NCBI GenBank assembly: GCA_020186115.1
Contig: WSYJ01000014.1
Span: forward strand, 1-64,000
Direction: 5' to 3'
Length of the DNA stretch: 64,000 nucleotides
Origin: Histomonas meleagridis
Taxonomy: Eukaryota > Parabasalia > Tritrichomonadida > Dientamoebidae
The notes below the pieces were generated by a model. That model was not told the DNA's origin and searched no databases. It worked only from the letters and a program-made list of their open reading frames with translations. The position numbers and the translations under genes were made by a program. Positions within the stretch are counted from its first letter, which is position 1; every line of letters begins with the position of its first letter. Positions 1 through 11,227 of this stretch are shown piece by piece.

Positions 1-129
1 ACAACTTTCCACGTAGCATTAACAACAACTCATCCGTTATCATCATCAGCTCCAGTAAACATGCAATATTCACGTCAAATCACTAAAATGGAGAAACTCA
101 TTCAGCTTTTCCGAATTTCCTTTAGCTAA
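1..129 (+). CDS. 3' end of an unrecognised gene, cut by window edge
   Basis: Frame 1 is open from the first base for 42 codons and ends at TAA 127-129. The base composition is richer in GC than the AT-rich DNA that follows, which is how genes look elsewhere in this window. I recognise no domain in the visible tail (it ends R-I-S-F-S). The start and most of the gene would lie outside the window. It could be a chance open frame. Confidence 0.35.
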   Translation, partial: TTFHVALTTTHPLSSSAPVNMQYSRQITKMEKLIQLFRISFS

Positions 130-137
130 TAACTTTT

Positions 138-163
138 TTAGTTAGTTAGTTAGTTAGTTAGTT
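138..163. repeat. TTAG tetranucleotide microsatellite
   Basis: About six perfect TTAG copies just after the stop of the partial gene, followed by an A homopolymer near 174-188. Simple repeats only. Confidence 0.8.
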
Positions 164-893
164 TGTCATGCCAAAAAAAAAAAAAAAATAAATGTCATCA
201 TGAATTTAAATATATTTAATTACTTTCAATCAAAACCAACCGATTTATGAAAATCAATCGCGTTTACACCGTTCATCCTTTAGTTTATGTAGCGCGAGTG
301 GGAGCGAGTGCGTAGCACGAAGCTCACATAGCGCTGTGTGTGTGTGGAATGGAGGCCCCGCTGTGTGTGTGTTTTTCCCATCTTTTTTCGATTTCGCTAT
401 CGAAAACGATATTACCGTCTTGGAATTAAATGATTTACTTACGTACTTTTTCCTTTCTTCATCGTTTTCTATTCAATTTAGTGGAATGGACCCTTAAATA
501 AAATTTTCTTTTTTTTGTTAAATTTGGATATTTTGAATATTATAAAATTTCCCTACAAATCATTTTTTTTATAATAATACAAATAATGGTTATTCTAATT
601 ATAATAGTATAATAATTTTGTTCCTATTATATATATCAATCTATTGATGTATCAATTATATAGAGGTACAATGATTTTCCCGTTGATTGATACATAATTT
701 TTTTAATCTAATAACAAAATAATTATATTAAACTTTGATTTTAATTACTATATATGGCTTAACATTTCTTCTTACATTATTTATATTATATCTCACAGAA
801 ACTCGACTTATTAAAAATACAGATCACGATCGAAAGTGGGTGATTAATGTTATGTTTCAGAATTATATTTGGAAATAATTCGAAACATTTGAC
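164..893. other. Intergenic, with a GC-rich low-complexity island
   Basis: No coding region is supported. Positions 290-380 form an unusually GC-rich patch with repeated GAGTG/GCGAGTG words and two short TG runs. Next to it, an 8-bp perfect stem (TTTTCGAT 385-392 with ATCGAAAA 399-406) has a 6-nt loop. The remainder (410-893) is AT-rich with nothing recognisable. Confidence 0.5.
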
Positions 894-1066
894 ACATCAC
901 TTATGAAAGCATCTAATAATGGGAATCTAGAAATAGTTCAATTACTTCTTGAACATTAAGGAGTTGAAATTAATGCTAAAGATATTTGTTTGTTTTCTTA
1001 TAAAATTTATTTCAATATAATATTTGTAAATTATTTATATATTTTGATACGTCACTTATGTCTATT
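894..1066 (+). pseudogene. Isolated decayed ankyrin-repeat module
   Basis: One ankyrin module of the type seen in the larger ankyrin loci: codons for T-S-L-M-K-A-S, then E-I-V-Q-L-L-L-E, a stop codon where glutamine or glutamate is expected, then E-I-N-A-K. A 68-nt AT-rich spacer follows and the next module's T-S-L starts at 1049, after which similarity is lost. No DUF3447 region is attached, so this is a fragment left by duplication or deletion. Confidence 0.6.
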
Positions 1067-2742
1067 ATAAAATGGGTTTAACCGTTTTATAGAAAAAGTG
1101 ATTGAATGCCAAAACGAAACAAATATATCTTATTTAATAAACAATATTTTTCGGAATTAATAAATGAACTTATTATATAAATAGCTATTTAATTATATAT
1201 TGTAATATTATATTCAGAATTTAAAACGAGAAAAAAAAATATAAAAATTGATTATTTATAAATTCAAGCCTTTGCTTCCTGCTCATAGAATATTGATTCA
1301 AATTATTTTTCAGATATTAACTTCAATCATTCCTGTTATTTTGTTTTCATTATTTTTGATTTTGTGCGTAATCTATGATTGATATATTAATGTTTTTTAA
1401 ATTAAATATAATATTTTTCTGATTATTGTATCCTTAAAGTTAATAAAATAGACATGTATATTATATCATTAATTAATATTAAAATTTAATCAATTTATTT
1501 TCTCAATAATAATTTTATAAAAAATATTAGTTGAATGGCGGAGACACTTCTTGAGCAAAGCCCAAAAAGTGGCATTACTTGTATATATATAAAATTAGAA
1601 CGTTATTTTATAAAAATAGTAAAAGATGTTTATCAATTTAAATGAAGAAGTAACCATCCACCCAAACATTAATAATGTATCTCATGGAAGCATTTGTCGA
1701 ATACTTAGAAATGAACAACAGAATAGTGAGCATCCCATCAGAAGAAATTCAAAAGACTACCATTATGATTCTTATGCTCTATTAAGCATTTCAGACAAAA
1801 TAAATCACGAATTAGAAAGTTTAGGACTCACAAATCCATCACCAAAAATGACGAATGCTATGAAACACCATCCAATTTCATTAACTTTTTAAATAACTTG
1901 AAAGGGAGAAACATCACTGAATTTAATGAAAAAAAGACAACAATAAAAGATGAATCAATTAAAAAGATTTGCCCATTTTCATGTAGCGATTCGAATCTAT
2001 ATTAGAAAAATGTCAATATATATTATATGAAATTCGTATGCAAATTTCATACAAAAAAATTATATGAATGTTCTGAGAAACATAAAAATTATTATTATTA
2101 CATAGAAAAAAATATTAATATTAATAAATTGGAAAGCTTTCAGAGTTAAATTATCCATAATAATGAGGAAAATTGTTTGTTAAATTATCACATTTGAATG
2201 ATTTCATAAACAGTACTATATTCTTCTGCAATAATCGGTGGAATATCATAAATAATTTGTTGGATCTTGTTCTATATTTATGATTAAACATATATAAAAC
2301 ATTGTTGTGAAGTGTTTCATCCTTTCTGTTATAGTTAAGAATAAAAATGCACCCATAAGTGAAATATATCCTATATTTAAATTATGAAGAGTACTCTTCA
2401 AGCGCGATTACTAATCCATTGTAATTTGAGATTATCTGTATATGATATAAAAGACCCAAACAATTGTTTTGTGATATCAATTTTGGCGGGCTTTTAACGC
2501 TGAAGGAGGATGCGACCGTTTATGACGACCGTTATGCCCTGGAAATACGGTTCCTCTTAAAATATACTGATTTTTTTCTAAAATAAAACAGAAATACATT
2601 TCTAAAAAATTAATTATAAACTAATATATGCTATTAAAAAATATAACTATTTATGAAATTATTAGAAAAATCGATCCGAGCATGTCCTATTGAATCCTAT
2701 ATTATAATATATTAAATTATTAAAATAAATTTTAAATTAAAC
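1067..2742. other. Gene-poor AT-rich region with weak coding relics
   Basis: No gene is well supported. An 88-codon open frame at 1626-1892 (+) matches no family I know and may be chance or a relic. Positions 2475-2560 are locally GC-rich and hold two ACCGTT(T/A) words about 15 bp apart (2512-2535) like those upstream of real genes here, but no open frame follows on either strand. The rest is AT-rich and featureless. Confidence 0.4.
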
Positions 2743-4245
2743 AAATGAATATCTTTAGCATTAATATCAATTCCTTCTTGTTCAAGAAGTAATTGAACTA
2801 TTTCTGTATGACCTTTTGAAGATGCCAAAATAAGTGCTGTTTTAAAAAATATAAATAATTTCTAAATATTATTTTGATATATCAAATTATTAAAATAAAT
2901 TTCAAATAAAACAAATAAATATCTTTAGCATTAATATCAATTCCTTCTTGTTCAAGAAGTAATTGAACTATTTCTGTATGACCTTTTGAAGATGCTTTCA
3001 TAAGTGCTGTTTCAAATAATATAAATAATTTCTAAATATTATTTTGAAATATAAAATAATTATAATAAACATAGTTTTTAGCATTAATATCAATTCCTTC
3101 TTGTTCAAGAAGTAATTTAATTATTTCTATATGACCATTTTCAGATGCCCAAATAAGTGCTGTATTAAATTATTTAAATAATTTCTAAATATTATTTTGA
3201 ATTTCCAAATTATTAAAATAAATTTTAAATTAAACAAATGAATATTTTTAGTATTAATATCAATTCTTTCTTGTTCAAGAAGTAATTGAACTATTTCTGT
3301 ATGACCATTTCCAGATGCTATCATAAGTGCTGTTACAAATAATATAAATAATTTCTAAATATTATTTTGAAATATAAAATTATCAAAATAAATATCAAAT
3401 AAAATAAATAAATATCCTTAACATTAATATCAATTCCTTCTTGTTCAAGAAGTAATTGAACTATTTCTGTATGACCATTTGAAGATGCCAAAATAAGTGC
3501 TGTTTTAAAAAATATAAATAATTTCCAAATATTATTTTGATATATCATAAAATTATTAAAATAAATTTCAAATAAAACAAATAAATATCTTTAGCATTAA
3601 TATCAATTCCTTCTTGTTCAAGAAGTAATTGAACTATTTCTGTATGACCTTTTGAAGATGCTTTCATAAGTGCTGTTTCAAATAATATAAATAATTTCTA
3701 AATATTATTTTGAAATATAAAATAATTATAATAAACATAGTTTTTAGCATTAATATCAATTCCTTCTTGTTCAAGAAGTAATTTAATTATTTCTATATGA
3801 CCATTTTCAGATGCCCAAATAAGTGCTGTATTAAATTATTTAAATAATTTCCAAATATTATTTTGATATATCAAATTATTAAAATAAATTTCAAATAAAA
3901 CAAATGAATATCTTTAGCATTAATATCAATTCCTTCTTGTTCAAGAAGTAATTGAACTATTTCTGTATGACCTTTTGAAGATGCTTTCATAAGTGCTGTT
4001 TCAAATAATATAAATAATTTCTAAATATTATTTTGAAATATAAAATAATTATAATAAACATAGTTTTTAGCATTAATATCAATTCCTTCTTGCTCCAAAA
4101 TATATTTGACAAGTTCCGTGTTTCCTGATCCTGATGAAAATACCAATATATCTTGCGGATTTGAATGCTCTTTAAGAAAATATTCAACTAAAAAAATATT
4201 TCCAATATTTGCTGCTTCATTAATGATATTTTCATTAATTTTCAT
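2743..4245 (-). repeat. Ankyrin modules with AT-rich spacers, 3' part of locus A
   Basis: Read on the minus strand, eight 29-codon ankyrin modules (T-A-L-x-x-A-S-x-x-G-H-T-E-I-V-Q-L-L-L-E-Q) follow the DUF3447 region. A first part (4021-4245) encodes K-I-N-E-N-I-I-N-E-A-A and G-N-T-E-L-V-K-Y-I-L-E-Q. Modules are separated by AT-rich spacers, most 83 nt, some 66 nt, so the frame changes at the 83-nt spacers. A block of four modules with spacers near 2822-3180 recurs almost unchanged about 661 bp away at 3483-3840, a recent higher-order duplication. Either the spacers are removed from RNA or the array is not translated as one protein. Confidence 0.75.
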
Positions 4246-4279
4246 TCCTTCTTTTTCTAAATATGTAAAAATTTCATAA

Positions 4280-5209
4280 TTAAAATATGAAACACATTTT
4301 TCTCCTAATTTTTTTTAATTTGTTAATATCTTCAATTTTATTTTCATAAAGAAAATGAAAAATATCATTTCGATGAAATTCAATTGCTGTTTCATATGCA
4401 TATTTAAATGACGAATGATTTTGTTCACATAAATGAATGATTTCTTCATTTCCACCTGCAACTGCAAATTTACCTGTATTTTTAACATTTGCACCATTCA
4501 TAAGTAAATATTTAAAACATTTAACAGATCCAAAAAATGCTGCATAATCAATTAATGTAACATTTCTATTTATAAATGAACATCTTTCATAAAGTGATGG
4601 TTCAATTTTTTGATTAAAATTAAAATTTGTTTGTGATGATATTTCTTGAAGTTTTTCGATTTCATCATTTCGAATTATTTTTGCAATTTCCTTCGGATTA
4701 TGTCCTTCTTTAACATATTTCTTATGAAGTTCCCAATCATTCTTTGATAGTTCTTCATAATTTACAAAATCATGTTCCCTTAAAAAGATTGCTAATTTTT
4801 CTTTAGACATATAATGTACAAAATAAGCACTCTGGTTGTTTTTTACAATATTTGGTTCAAGAAAATTATGTTCAATCATCGATTCAAGAAGATAAGATGA
4901 TTCATTTGTATACTTATTGATAAGAAATCGACCAAATATATCAAATATATTGGATTTGATTTTATTACTCTCTTCAAATGCTCTTATTTCTTTTATAATA
5001 TTCAAAAATAAATCTGCGTTATTATTTTTAATCACAAAGGAATAATATATCATTTGAATAATAATTAAATCGTAAGATAAAGGATGGATTTCATCAAATT
5101 TGTCGATTATTAAACCTAAAGATTTGGAGGAATTTACTTCATTCAAACCAAAAATTGCTTGGCTTATTGATAGAAGTGTTTCCCAGTAGCAATTTTCCTT
5201 TGGTCTCAT
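4280..5209 (-). CDS. DUF3447/ankyrin protein N-terminal region, locus A
   Basis: 309 codons from an ATG. Residues 1-150 form the helical N-terminal region typical of this family (A-I-F-G-L-N-E; S-Y-L-L-E-S-M). Then come E-I-A-K-I-I-R-N-D-E-I-E-K-L and the DUF3447 signature L-I-D-Y-A-A-F-F-G-S-V-K-C-F-K-Y-L-L. The frame is lost just before the stop, at an A-rich tract (about 4295-4312). The lost reading continues in another frame at 4245 with the sequence seen in the paralogue at 12.2-13.0 kb. This is one nucleotide off, so it is a frameshift pseudogene or a homopolymer assembly error. The family is greatly expanded in trichomonads; function is unknown. A TAACGGT word lies at 5331-5337, about 120 bp upstream. 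Confidence 0.75.
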   Translation of the reverse strand: MRPKENCYWETLLSISQAIFGLNEVNSSKSLGLIIDKFDEIHPLSYDLIIIQMIYYSFVIKNNNADLFLNIIKEIRAFEESNKIKSNIFDIFGRFLINKYTNESSYLLESMIEHNFLEPNIVKNNQSAYFVHYMSKEKLAIFLREHDFVNYEELSKNDWELHKKYVKEGHNPKEIAKIIRNDEIEKLQEISSQTNFNFNQKIEPSLYERCSFINRNVTLIDYAAFFGSVKCFKYLLMNGANVKNTGKFAVAGGNEEIIHLCEQNHSSFKYAYETAIEFHRNDIFHFLYENKIEDINKLKKIRRKMCFIF

Positions 5210-5594
5210 TTGGAAAATTGACTTTCTTCACTTTTTGAATGAACTCATGAGGTTAAAATGTCAAAACCGATGAAATTTGAATTTAAATTTTGAATCCAAG
5301 TCCATATTAGGTTGGAACAATTTCAATTCTTAACGGTTTTAAGAAAAAGAACCGATATATCAATTCAAATTTGAAGCATGTCATCGTTTTATGCCCGGTC
5401 ACTATTTTCAACACCGGTCAATTTATGGTAAAGTGCAAAAAGTGATAAATCTGAAATGAAATTTTATTTATGTAATAATTTGTGAAATAGATTGAAAATA
5501 AATAGAAATAGATAACAAAAACAATTCATTGCAACAATATTATTATTAAATATTTGAAAAATTTGCAGGAAGGCTTTTATTTATTAATTTAAAT
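5210..5594. other. Intergenic between the ankyrin locus and EF2
   Basis: It holds the 5' flank of the minus-strand ankyrin gene (TAACGGTT at 5331) and the 3' flank of EF2. No further gene or repeat seen. Confidence 0.5.
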
Positions 5595-8121
5595 TTAAAG
5601 TTTATCGAGGTAGTGGTCGAGTGATGGGATATTTTCAGAGAGACCCTTCCTCTTACGGACAGCCTTAATTGTAGCGCTGAGTTGGTTTCCATCTTCGAAT
5701 GCGTCACCTTGGAGATTTTCCCAGTGGTCGAAGATCATTTGTGGGAATGCCTGACCTGATGTAGCTGATCTGAGATCTTTATCGAAGCCGAATGATTCCA
5801 TAACAGGAAGATAAGCCTTGATGACCATCAATGGTGTACCTTCACGTTGTTGTTGGTCGAATGCCTTTCCACGACGCTTTGACAAAACTCCGTGAACACC
5901 ACCGCATACGGTCAATGGTGCTGTGATTTCTGCTAAGTAGACTGGCTCGATCAATGTTGGCTCGGCTGTGTACTCTGAGGCGTAAAGGACGCGACGGCCG
6001 CATGGGACAATTTGGCCTCCGTTACGGTGTGATGCATCAGAGTGAAGATATACTTCGACGACGTTGAAACGGACACCACGTAATGGCTCTTCGCAAAGGA
6101 CACCGATTCTTGTAGCGTTTTGGAAGGCTGAGACAAGGTGCTCCTTAATTTCTTGTAAGTATTCGGCGGATTTGGTGGTATCGACGAGTAAGTTTGGACC
6201 TGTTGTGTCTGGGCCGAATGACCAAACACGACGTGCGTCTGTTTGCTCCCATCCGTACTTGTTGACGAGTTCCTTGGCGCGTGTCTTGTTATCCATACGA
6301 GATGTGATTTCGTTGGACTCGACGGCCTTGAGCAAGTCGTCGCCTAATGGCTGCGCTTGCATCATGACACGGTTGAGCTTGTTTGCAGACTTAGCCATGC
6401 AGACAACTGATGATGTTTGTGTGACTGTTTCGCGGAATGAAACGACTGGTGGAGAGCGCTTGATTGGAACACCTGCGTAATCTTCTTCGAGATCCTTGAG
6501 ACAGATTTCAAGATGTAATTCACCTGCACCTGCAATGATATGTTCTCCTGTTTCTTCATGGGAGACTTGGATACATGGGTCAGACTTGGCGAGACGGTTC
6601 AAACCTTCGATAAGCTTTGGTAAGTCGGATGCTACCTTAGTTTCGACGGCTACACGAACGACTGGTGCGACAGAGAACTTCATAGCCTTGAGTGGGTATG
6701 CGACTTCTGATGTGGTGATAGTACCGGACTTGACGAGGTATTGATCAATACCGACTAATGAAATTGTGTTACCGCATGGGCAGTTTTGGATGTTTTCGAC
6801 CTTACGACCCATCATAAGGATTGTACGTTGGATGTTTGTGACGTGTAAGTCTTCTTTACTGCCTGGAACATAGTTAGCGCCCATAACACGGACACGTTGG
6901 CCTGTTGCAACTGTACCTGAGAAGACACGTCCGAATGCATAGAAACGTCCACGTTCTGTTGTTGGAACCATCTTGGAGACGTAGAGCATTAATGGACCGT
7001 TTGGATCGCAGTCACGGATGGCAATGGCGCATTCATCGTCCATTGGACCTGTGTAAAGTGTTTCGCAACGATACTTTTGGGCAACTGCTGGTGATGGTAA
7101 GTGAAGGACAATCATTTCGAGAAGTGCTTCAGCAGCTGGTAACCAACGGCGGTAGACAGCAGAAAGGAGTTCACGGCCTTCCATTGATTCTTCATCTTCC
7201 CTAAGCTTGATGCCGAGCTTCTTGAACATTTCCATGTACTTAGCCTTCTCTCCGGCCATGATAGCACGTGATAATGTGACTATTGGCTTAAGAACAAATT
7301 GGCAGAAGGTACGTTCGAGCATTTGGCCTTTATCGTTTGTGCACTTGTGGAGGAATTTCTTCGATGATGCATCCCAGTAACGTTCACCCCAAAGTTGTGG
7401 CATGAATTTGGATTGTTGAACACCGAATTTGGCGGAATACATCTTGGCGAATTTGGTAAGTGTGAAGCCAAAACCGTGGAGACCAGAGCCGAAGCAAACT
7501 GTACCCTTGGCTGGTGAAACTGTGAGATTACCCATTGGACCTTCTTCATCTGTGTATGTGGCAATGATAACGTTGACATTATCAACGGATTTGGAGAATG
7601 TTTGGTACATTTCTTCTGGGTCAGAGTTTAATTCTAAAAGGCAACGATCAATCTTGTTAACAATAACGACTGGTTTGATACGCTCAGAAAGGGCTTGACG
7701 TAAAACAGTTTCTGTTTGTACGCAAACACCTTCGATACAAATCGACAACAACAAGTGCACCATCTGTAACACGAAGAGCTGCTGTAACTTCAGCGGAGAA
7801 ATCGATGTGTCCCGGAGAATCGATAAGGTTGATTAAGAAACCATTGCCTTCAGAATCTGCTGGAACTTCATCATCTGGCATTGTGTAGTAAAGAGAAACA
7901 CCTGTGGATTTGATTGTGATACCACGTTCTTGTTCATCAACACGTGTATCTGTGTAACGCATTTCACCTGCTGCATCGTTAGAAATAATACCTGCACGGG
8001 AGATAAGAGAATCGGTAAGTGTTGATTTACCGTGATCAACGTGGGCGATAACGGACATGTTACGGATGTTCCTCTTCTTGTCCATAACTGCACGAAGTTG
8101 TTCGATCGTGAAGTTAACCAT
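5595..8121 (-). CDS. EF2: Translation elongation factor 2 (one-base frameshift)
   Basis: GTPase that translocates peptidyl-tRNA on the cytosolic ribosome. The ATG at 8121 opens M-V-N-F-T. G1 is A-H-V-D-H-G-K-S-T (residues 26-34), followed by the switch R-G-I-T-I-K-S-T, G3 D-S-P-G-H and G4 N-K-I-D. The C terminus is the usual Y-L-D-K-L. The diphthamide region near the end reads D-A-S-H-R-N-G-G-Q, with the modified histidine present. The frame breaks at AAA 7739-7741 (TTT in the sense strand): removing one T joins V-V-V-D to [11 protein letters not shown] exactly as in other EF2s and gives about 841 aa, the normal length. An essential single gene with one homopolymer indel suggests a sequence error. 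GC content and biased codons fit high expression. Confidence 0.93.
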
Positions 8122-8126
8122 GAATC

Positions 8127-8182
8127 AAAGTGAATCTGACACCTCTCAATTCCACGACCACGGCCAGTAGGCGAGACCGTTA
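8127..8182 (-). promoter_or_regulatory. EF2 core promoter: initiator and TAACGGT element
   Basis: On the minus strand TCACTTT (8127-8133) matches the trichomonad initiator consensus TCA-Y-T-W-Y, about 10 nt upstream of the ATG. TAACGGT (8176-8182) lies about 45 bp further upstream and resembles a Myb-type site. Position and match are seen; function is inferred from promoter work on Trichomonas vaginalis. Confidence 0.65.
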
Positions 8183-8189
8183 GACAGCG

Positions 8190-9001
8190 TGCGACTGAAA
8201 CAGGCCGACGTTAAATTTTGGCAGTTATGATGAAAATCTAAATAATATTATCCAGAAATAAGTGATTTCTGTCAAAAAGATGAAATGTAAAAACATTGAA
8301 ATGTGTATACAAATAATTGTTGGGATTTCTGTTGGATGATAACTTTTTGTTCGAACAAATTTCAAATTTGAAGAATGATGCAATGCAAGCCAAATGCTCT
8401 TTCCGAATGTGGAAAAATAGTTATTAATCATTCTGAAATGTGGTTGATTTCATAACAATGTCATTTATATTTATGATTGATTATTTTTTTAGTTACTTGT
8501 TCACAAATATATTGCGAATATTATTATGAATAATCAAGTCCAATTGGACATCTGTTTTTGATATTAAAATCTTTCTCAAGATGTTTGCTCATTATGATAC
8601 AATTAATAAGATATTATTGATAATATATGATCTTATTGTTACAAACATTCCTTATATCTGCGCTGTTTTATGTAATTTCTTGGATAATTTCTTTATATAT
8701 ATAAAGGCGATTAATATAAATAAAGCAATATAACCCTAATATCAGAAATACCTTCCCTATGTAAAATCGACAATACTGGATTATCAGATATTTGTCAACA
8801 ATATTCAATTCTTATGTATCATTATATAGAAGTGTTTATAAAAAATGTTATAAGAAATTTTTAAAAATGCATCTAATGGAGGAAAATTATAAAACTTTAA
8901 GAAAATAATTTTGAAACACATTTTTCATCAAATGTCCAAAGTAATTCATTTTCTTCTGATTTTCACATTCATATTTCGAATACAATAAAAGATAAAAAAG
9001 T
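8190..9001. other. Intergenic AT-rich DNA
   Basis: Between the EF2 promoter and the 3' end of the next minus-strand gene. A 68-codon minus-strand frame at 8225-8431 has no recognisable content. Nothing else seen. Confidence 0.45.
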
Positions 9002-10522
9002 TTAAGCAAAAGAAAACAAAAAGGGGAACAATCCGCATCCGTTCAGTTCCCCGATAACAATTTTTTCATTTTCGTTATCTACGTTTTTGAAGCACATGTC
9101 CTTTGAAGTCATTTCCAAGTTAACTGTTTTCTGTTCGTTCATGTACAACTTAAAGTTTACGTTTTCCATTTGCACTTCGTTTTTTACTTTATCCTTCATG
9201 AAAACGAACTTTATGTTATTAATTTTTCCTTTTGCTTGTGTCCCATTTAACTTTTTCTCAGACAATTCCTTAATTTTGTTCTTCAAATTCTCAAAATCCG
9301 CAATTGTTACATCGATTAATATGTTTCCTGGAACATTAAATATCGAACAATTCGTTTCCGCCTTCGAATTCATATGGTCCTCAATCGATATCGAGAAATT
9401 ACTTGGGTTTAGGTAACTTCTTTCTGTCGGATCAATCGTAGGAATAGATAATGACATTGCTCCGCCATCTTTCGCTGTTATGAATTCTTCGCCGTTTATA
9501 AACAATTGAATATTCGGTATCGTCAGAAACGCTTTAGAAATTGATGGACAATCACTAAAGTTATTCGACGTAAATGTTGTCCCTGAATTAACAATCAAAT
9601 CAACAACTATCGTCGAGTCAATTTGAACATGTATTAATATGGACCCTTTGAAGGTGACCGTTATGCGCGATAGGAACGATAGCATTGATGGCAAATGATT
9701 ACATACTTGAAGATTCCGCTTGGTGACATCCCACCCTTTGTATGAGTCCGATACAAGTTGCTTAATAGAGGTAATGGCTTCCATAAGTTCAGGACTAAGA
9801 TTGAACGTAAGATCTTTATGAAGAAAAACATCCATCTCAGATTGATTGAACTGAAGATTCATCCGCTTCTTAACAACAGTACGAGCTGTTACGGGTATAG
9901 ATTCAATGACCATTCCAAGAAATTGATCAAAATTATGTTTGTGTTCAACAATGTAAAAGCTGTCAAGTGTGAGCTTCATCTCTTTGTAAACAAACCCGGT
10001 TTGAGATATGAGTTGGCGAAGTGCCATAGAAGTATCAATAAGAAAATTGTTATTGGTTGCATATTGAACAAAGTTAGAAAATGTGAGACAAACTGTATAA
10101 GAGTTTGCAACGTTAAGGTTAACTTTGAGGCTTTTGACTTTGATTGATGAGACATCAAGTTCAGATTGGATGGAATCAGCAGGAAATCCAAGCGATGGAA
10201 TGCTGCTAAGGTCATACTCCATTGCTATATCTTCTCCCGTTATTAGGTCTATGTTTACAACAACTTGGTCGCAACTGATTCTAATAGGAGTTGTATCAGA
10301 ATTGATAACAGATTTCTTTATAGAAAGTTTAGACACTGTACCACTGGTGAGTCTGAATGGACCAAAAGCTGATAAAAAAAACGAGATGTTTTTTGGATGA
10401 AGTTGCAGATTTTGCATCTTCAGTTGTGCCTTCATTGTAGTCTTTGCATTTGCAGGGTTATAGTTCGAAAATAAGAACGAAAATTGTGGATTGACAAGTC
10501 TTGAAAACACAATGTTACTCAT
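9002..10522 (-). CDS. Hypothetical 506-aa protein, possible chorein-like N terminus
   Basis: Full-length open frame from an ATG with gene-like composition. I do not recognise it firmly. Residues about 48-95 (F-G-P-F-R-L-T-S-G-T-V-S-K-L-S-I, then I-R-I-S-C-D-Q-V-V-V-N-I) alternate short beta strands in a way reminiscent of the N-terminal chorein region of VPS13/bridge-type lipid-transfer proteins. The rest is also rich in beta strands (L-T-I-P-N-I-Q-L-F-I-N-G-E-E-F; V-Q-M-E-N-V-N-F-K-L-Y-M). There is no clear signal peptide or membrane segment. Profile searches could overturn the lipid-transfer idea. An AAACCGTCA word lies just upstream of the start. Confidence 0.6.
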   Translation of the reverse strand: MSNIVFSRLVNPQFSFLFSNYNPANAKTTMKAQLKMQNLQLHPKNISFFLSAFGPFRLTSGTVSKLSIKKSVINSDTTPIRISCDQVVVNIDLITGEDIAMEYDLSSIPSLGFPADSIQSELDVSSIKVKSLKVNLNVANSYTVCLTFSNFVQYATNNNFLIDTSMALRQLISQTGFVYKEMKLTLDSFYIVEHKHNFDQFLGMVIESIPVTARTVVKKRMNLQFNQSEMDVFLHKDLTFNLSPELMEAITSIKQLVSDSYKGWDVTKRNLQVCNHLPSMLSFLSRITVTFKGSILIHVQIDSTIVVDLIVNSGTTFTSNNFSDCPSISKAFLTIPNIQLFINGEEFITAKDGGAMSLSIPTIDPTERSYLNPSNFSISIEDHMNSKAETNCSIFNVPGNILIDVTIADFENLKNKIKELSEKKLNGTQAKGKINNIKFVFMKDKVKNEVQMENVNFKLYMNEQKTVNLEMTSKDMCFKNVDNENEKIVIGELNGCGLFPFLFSFA

Positions 10523-11177
10523 CTGGTGGAATGACGGTTTGTTAGGTTGTCAGAATAGAAAAAGTGTCGTATATAACCGCCAAATGATCATTCTGTGTCG
10601 TTTTTTTGTAAACATTTGAAAAATTGTATACATCATTCAAAGATTGAGTACCTTTTTTTTACAATCCATATTAACGGACAACTACATTCATGACTTTGAA
10701 AATTATAGTTTTTTCAAAATGATCCCATAACATTTCAGAATATTTTTGCAATGCATTACACCATGTTCTTTGTGTCATAAAACAAAATAAACATTTTTTG
10801 TACATTTAGAAATGTATCAAATTTCAATTTACATGTTTTTATTTGATTTCTAAATATGTATGAAAAATAATATTGAGAATTTCAGGTTAGTGAGAATCAT
10901 ATTTTTTCATTCTAACAATATATCTTTTTCTCAAAAGATGATTTCATTTATGTTTCAAAATATGCAAGCAATGGATGGAGCTAATTTGTAAAAATACATT
11001 ATAGATATTCTATAAGCATAATTTTTACTGTAAATGGTTTATGATGGAATTTTATGTTTTTACCGAAACTTAATTCTAACATATAAAAATATGGAAACAA
11101 AGTTAATTTTGCTGAATGGAAAAGCTTTTATCTCTGAAGTATATATTGCTATACTCGAAAAATTATTCCTTTAGCTT
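10523..11177. other. Intergenic between divergent genes
   Basis: 5' flank of the 506-aa gene (minus) and of the DUF3447 relic (plus). An ACCGTTT word at 11178-11184 lies about 45 bp upstream of the relic's ATG. No other feature seen. Confidence 0.45.
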
Positions 11178-11227
11178 ACCGTTTAAAATCGTAACCCAGT
11201 GTGTGCGATTCCATTTTGTATGAAGCC

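Noticed and set aside
8225-8431. 68-codon minus-strand frame
   Set aside because: No recognisable content, AT-rich, no promoter-like motif before it.
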